Shown: positions 61,249-64,000 of the stretch, one piece after another | Numbering within the stretch: position 1 is the first letter of the stretch | Layout: each line of letters starts with the position of its first letter | Assembly (NCBI RefSeq): GCF_001280065.1 | Contig: NZ_LGEA01000001.1 | Coordinates: forward strand, 372,001-436,000 | Origin: Streptomyces sp. NRRL B-1140 | Lineage (GTDB): Bacteria; Actinomycetota; Actinomycetes; Streptomycetales; Streptomycetaceae | Length of the DNA: 64,000 nt | Reading direction: 5' to 3' | Program-made: the position numbers and the translations under genes | Notes under the pieces: model-generated | Databases searched by the model: none | What the model was told of the DNA's origin: nothing | What the model saw: only the letters and a program-made list of their open reading frames with translations

Positions 61249-62429
61249 CGGTCTGCCTCCGTACGGTTCAGGAGCTCGCGGAAGACAACGGCCTTCTGGA
61301 TCTCGTTGGTGCCTTCCTCGAAGCGCTGAGCTCGGGCGTCCCGGTAGACCCGCTCGATCGGGCTGGACTTCCAGTAACCGGAACCGCCGTGCACCTGCAG
61401 GGCCTTGTCGGTGACCCGCCCGAGCATGTCGACCGCCGTCAACTTGGCCATCGACGAGAGCATCGCGGCGTCGTCTGCCCCGGCCTCCCAGCGGCGAGCC
61501 GCGTGCAGGGTGAGCTGCTTCGCCGCCTCGATGTCCGCCTCGTTCTCTGCCAGCATGAACTGGAGCGCCTGCCGTGAGGTCAGCGGCCGGCCGAAGGTCA
61601 CCCGGTTCCGGGCGTACTCCAGCGCCAGCTCCTGGGCGCGGCGGGCCAGCCCCACGCAGCTCATCGCCACCGAGATTCGTGAAGGTGTCAGGAATCCGCC
61701 CAACGCGACGGCCAGGCCGTCCCCTTCAGCACCGAGCCTGTTCGCCACCGGGACCGGCGTCCGGTCGAAGGTCAGGCGGGCGTGGTCCGTGCCGGTGACC
61801 CCCATGGTCTGTGAGGTGTCCTCGACGGTCACCCCAGCCGCGTCCCGCGGCACCATGAGGGCGACGGTGCCCTCGTGTCCGGTGCTGCCGGCCAGCCTCG
61901 CGGCCAGCAGCCAGTAGTCGCACCGCACGCCGAAGGTGATGAGGTGCTTGGTGCCGGTCAGGTAGTACGTGTCGCCTTCCCGGACGACGCTGGAACGGAT
62001 GTCGGCGCCGGATCCGGCGTTCGGCTCGGTCAGCGTGAAGGCGACCTTGAGCCGGCCGGCGACGGAAGGCAGAACGAACCGCTCGCGCTGTTCAGGGGTG
62101 GCGAACTGGTCCATGGCCCGCCAGGTCCCGTTGACCACGTGCACCACCATGCGCAGGGAGCCATGGCAGCGGGAGAACAGTTCCATCACGTCCATCCACT
62201 GCGGGAAAGACAGGCCACGCCCGCCGTACTCGCAGGGAGCGGCAAGCGACAGGTAGCCGCGCTCACGCAGCTCGGTCCAGAGTTCCTCGGGGACCGTACC
62301 CGTGCTCTCGATCCGGTGGGCCCACTCCTCGGCGGGTCCTGCAACGTATGTGGCGACTTCGGCCCTCAGTTGCTCGAACTCGGCCGGTGCGATGCCCGGC
62401 TCCGCCGGTGCGACGTCGGTGATGCTCAT
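61245..62429 (-). CDS. Acyl-CoA (or acyl-ACP) dehydrogenase
   Basis: 394 residues. Family blocks: KVAFTLTEPNAGSGADIRS, YYLTGTKHLITFG, the beta-barrel segment DTSQTMGVTGTDHARLTFD and the C-terminal VHGGSGYWKSSPIERVYRDARAQRFEEGTNEIQ. The usual catalytic Glu of short-chain enzymes lies in the last block (FEEGTNEIQ region). FAD enzyme making a 2,3-double bond in an acyl thioester. Sandwiched by 4-bp overlaps between the ligase and FabL-like genes, so the three form one activation-desaturation-reduction module. Confidence 0.92.
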   Translation of the reverse strand: MSITDVAPAEPGIAPAEFEQLRAEVATYVAGPAEEWAHRIESTGTVPEELWTELRERGYLSLAAPCEYGGRGLSFPQWMDVMELFSRCHGSLRMVVHVVNGTWRAMDQFATPEQRERFVLPSVAGRLKVAFTLTEPNAGSGADIRSSVVREGDTYYLTGTKHLITFGVRCDYWLLAARLAGSTGHEGTVALMVPRDAAGVTVEDTSQTMGVTGTDHARLTFDRTPVPVANRLGAEGDGLAVALGGFLTPSRISVAMSCVGLARRAQELALEYARNRVTFGRPLTSRQALQFMLAENEADIEAAKQLTLHAARRWEAGADDAAMLSSMAKLTAVDMLGRVTDKALQVHGGSGYWKSSPIERVYRDARAQRFEEGTNEIQKAVVFRELLNRTEADR

Positions 62430-64000
62430 GCCTTCTGCTCCTCGAGTGGTGCCGGGCAGAGGGCCTCGGCCCGCTGCCTGAGAACGAACTTCTGGACCTT
62501 GCCGGCCGGATTGCGAGGCAGCCGGTCGACCAGCTCGAGACGTTCCGGCCAGTAGTGCTTGGAGACCTGGTGGTAGTCCAGGTACTTGCGCATCGCCTCC
62601 AGGTCGAGGTCTGCGCCGTCGACGAGCGCCGCGAAAGCGCAGGCGCGTTCGCCGAGCCGCTCGTCCGGTGTGCCGACGACCGCGACCTCGTCCACCGACG
62701 GATGCTGATGCAGCAGTTCCTCGATCTCAGCGACGGGGACCTTCTCCCCACCACGGTTGATCACGTCCTTGACCCGGCCGGTGATTCGGACGTAGCCGCC
62801 GGAATCGATGACGGCGAGGTCCCCGGTGCGGTACCAGCCGTCGCTCGTCCAGGCTTCGGCCGTCAGGTCGGGACGGTCCAGGTAGCCCACGAAACAGGTC
62901 GGGGATCGGACCTCGAAGTTGCCCTCACGCCCGACCGGCAGCGTCCCTCCCGCGTCGTCGGTCACCCTGAGCCCCACCCCGGGCATGGCACGGCCGTCGG
63001 TGCCCCACACCTTCTCGGGTGGATCGTTCGGCGCGGAGAGCGATCCCAAACAGGTCTCCGTGGTGCCGAAGGCGCCACAGACCGTGGTGCCGAGGACGGT
63101 GGTGGCCCGCTCGGCCAGGCTCCGCGGCAGGGCTGCTCCGGCCACGACGATCGTCCGCAGCGTCTCCGGGGCCCGGCCCCCCGCCTCGACCTCTTTGAGC
63201 AGGTCGGCCAGGAACGGCGTCGCCGCCTGGACGAAGGTGGCTCCGTGTTTGACGACCGCCTGCAGGGCGGTGCCCGGGTTCCAGTGCGCCTGGACCAACT
63301 GGGGCACCCCAAGGGTGACAGCCAGCCACATCCCGTAGAGGAAACCCGTCTGGTGTGCCAGCGGCGACGGAATGAAGACCACGTCGCGGTCGTCCAGTCC
63401 GAGCCGTTCGGCCTGCAGCCGGACGGCGTGACCGAGGGTGTCGTGCCGATGCAGGACACCCTTCGGCTCACCAGTGGTCCCTGAGGTGAAGAGCAACTGC
63501 GCCAGGGCGTCGGGAGCCGGCTGCCGTGCGGCGAGCGCCCCGGTGTCGACGGGCGTGGCGGCTGTCGCGGCGCCCCAGTCGGACCAGGTCAGTCCCGCGT
63601 CGTCGGCGGGGAGTTCCACCACTCCCCCGTCGGCCGAAACCACGGCCACATGACGGACCTGGGCCCGGCCTACCGGGTCCTCGGCGAACCAGGACGCGGT
63701 TTCCCCCCGGTGGTCCCGGTTCCTGAACCTGTCCGCGATCAGCAGGACGCGCGCACCGGAGCGGCGCAGCGCGAAGGCCATCTCCCGCTGCCGGAGGATG
63801 GGCATGAGCGGGCAGCAGACGGCGCCGATTCGCAGGGTGGCGAGCGAGATTTCCACGAACTCGTGCCAGTTGGGAAGCTGATACGCGACCGCTTCGCCGG
63901 GCTGCACGCCGAGGGCCAGCAGGGTTGCGGCCGCGCGATCGACCCGCTCATCGAGCTCTCGCCAGGTTATCTCGGCGTCGTACCCGTCCCGCACATCCAC
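62426..64000 (-). CDS. Acyl-CoA/acyl-ACP synthetase (AMP-forming), partial at the right edge
   Basis: At least 524 residues; the frame is still open at the window edge, where a GTG may or may not be the true start. Adenylation motifs: P-loop LLFTSGTTGEPKGVLHRHD, FGTTETCLGS (A5), YRTGDLAVIDSGGYVRITGRVKDVINRGGEK (A7-A8) and the C-terminal NPAGKVQKFVL with catalytic Lys (A10). It activates a carboxylic acid as adenylate for transfer to CoA or a carrier protein, probably supplying the starter or a side chain. Overlaps the dehydrogenase by 4 bp. The cluster continues past the window. Confidence 0.92.
   Translation of the reverse strand: MDVRDGYDAEITWRELDERVDRAAATLLALGVQPGEAVAYQLPNWHEFVEISLATLRIGAVCCPLMPILRQREMAFALRRSGARVLLIADRFRNRDHRGETASWFAEDPVGRAQVRHVAVVSADGGVVELPADDAGLTWSDWGAATAATPVDTGALAARQPAPDALAQLLFTSGTTGEPKGVLHRHDTLGHAVRLQAERLGLDDRDVVFIPSPLAHQTGFLYGMWLAVTLGVPQLVQAHWNPGTALQAVVKHGATFVQAATPFLADLLKEVEAGGRAPETLRTIVVAGAALPRSLAERATTVLGTTVCGAFGTTETCLGSLSAPNDPPEKVWGTDGRAMPGVGLRVTDDAGGTLPVGREGNFEVRSPTCFVGYLDRPDLTAEAWTSDGWYRTGDLAVIDSGGYVRITGRVKDVINRGGEKVPVAEIEELLHQHPSVDEVAVVGTPDERLGERACAFAALVDGADLDLEAMRKYLDYHQVSKHYWPERLELVDRLPRNPAGKVQKFVLRQRAEALCPAPLEEQKA

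Overview
The window looks like chromosome of a Streptomyces or a very close actinomycete. The DNA is GC-rich throughout with strong third-position GC. It carries AfsR/SARP and LAL regulators, rare TTA codons confined (where I checked) to regulators, an AfsA-type hotdog protein, Tat-exported glycoside hydrolases with ricin-type lectin modules, and several promoters that look leaderless.

Layout. (1) 1-8.6 kb, minus strand: a tightly overlapping operon of ATP-grasp ligase, DUF364-like putative metal-chelation protein, cysteine-synthase-like PLP enzyme, dipeptide-epimerase-like enolase-superfamily enzyme, MFS exporter, SAM methyltransferase, and a peptide/nickel-type ABC importer (binding lipoprotein plus a permease that leaves the window). 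A Zur-like palindrome sits before the first gene. I read it as a candidate zinc-responsive, non-NRPS metallophore system with its own export and re-uptake. (2) 8.7-22.7 kb: ordinary accessory and housekeeping-like genes: a PGRP/amidase-type endolysin-like enzyme, two unknown genes, an imine-reductase-like enzyme beside an FMN-reductase remnant, a giant AfsR-like regulator with a TTA codon, a DUF3253 protein, a NarL/DesK-type two-component pair, an ABC exporter with a small membrane protein, and a DUF418/DUF1624-like membrane protein preceded by a 130-bp-period imperfect repeat. (3) 23-31.2 kb: a plant cell-wall (arabinan/arabinoxylan) degradation island: GH127, GH62, SGNH esterase and a CE1/PHB-type esterase, all secreted and carrying ricin/CBM13 modules, plus a collapsed GH74 remnant. 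Two LacI-type operators lie in the divergent promoter region. (4) 31.3-33.7 kb: an RNase J paralogue and a GvpU-like small protein. (5) 34.1-64 kb and beyond the right edge: a biosynthetic gene cluster.

The cluster has a nine-gene plus-strand operon (ACP, FabF-like KS, AfsA-like hotdog protein, HemN-like radical SAM enzyme, alpha/beta hydrolase, FAD amine-oxidase-type enzyme, enoyl-CoA hydratase, Sfp-type PPTase, AT-less type I KS) facing one large minus-strand PKS (KS-AT-DH-ER-KR-ACP). Around these are an aldehyde dehydrogenase, P450, SARP, LAL regulator with two TTA codons, PlsC-type acyltransferase, TetR/MFS pair, DedA protein, and an acyl-CoA-type module (FabL-like SDR, acyl-CoA dehydrogenase, acyl-CoA ligase cut by the edge). 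Two promoters carry three heptamers at exact 11-bp spacing placed 10 bp before the -10 element, which is the classic SARP operator geometry; two other intergenic regions carry related boxes. A single possibly iterative PKS next to a HemN-like radical SAM enzyme recalls the jawsamycin (FR-900848) logic, in which such an enzyme cyclopropanates the chain. The AfsA-like protein, discrete KS/ACP and AT-less KS do not fit any cluster I can name, so this is my candidate for an undescribed system.
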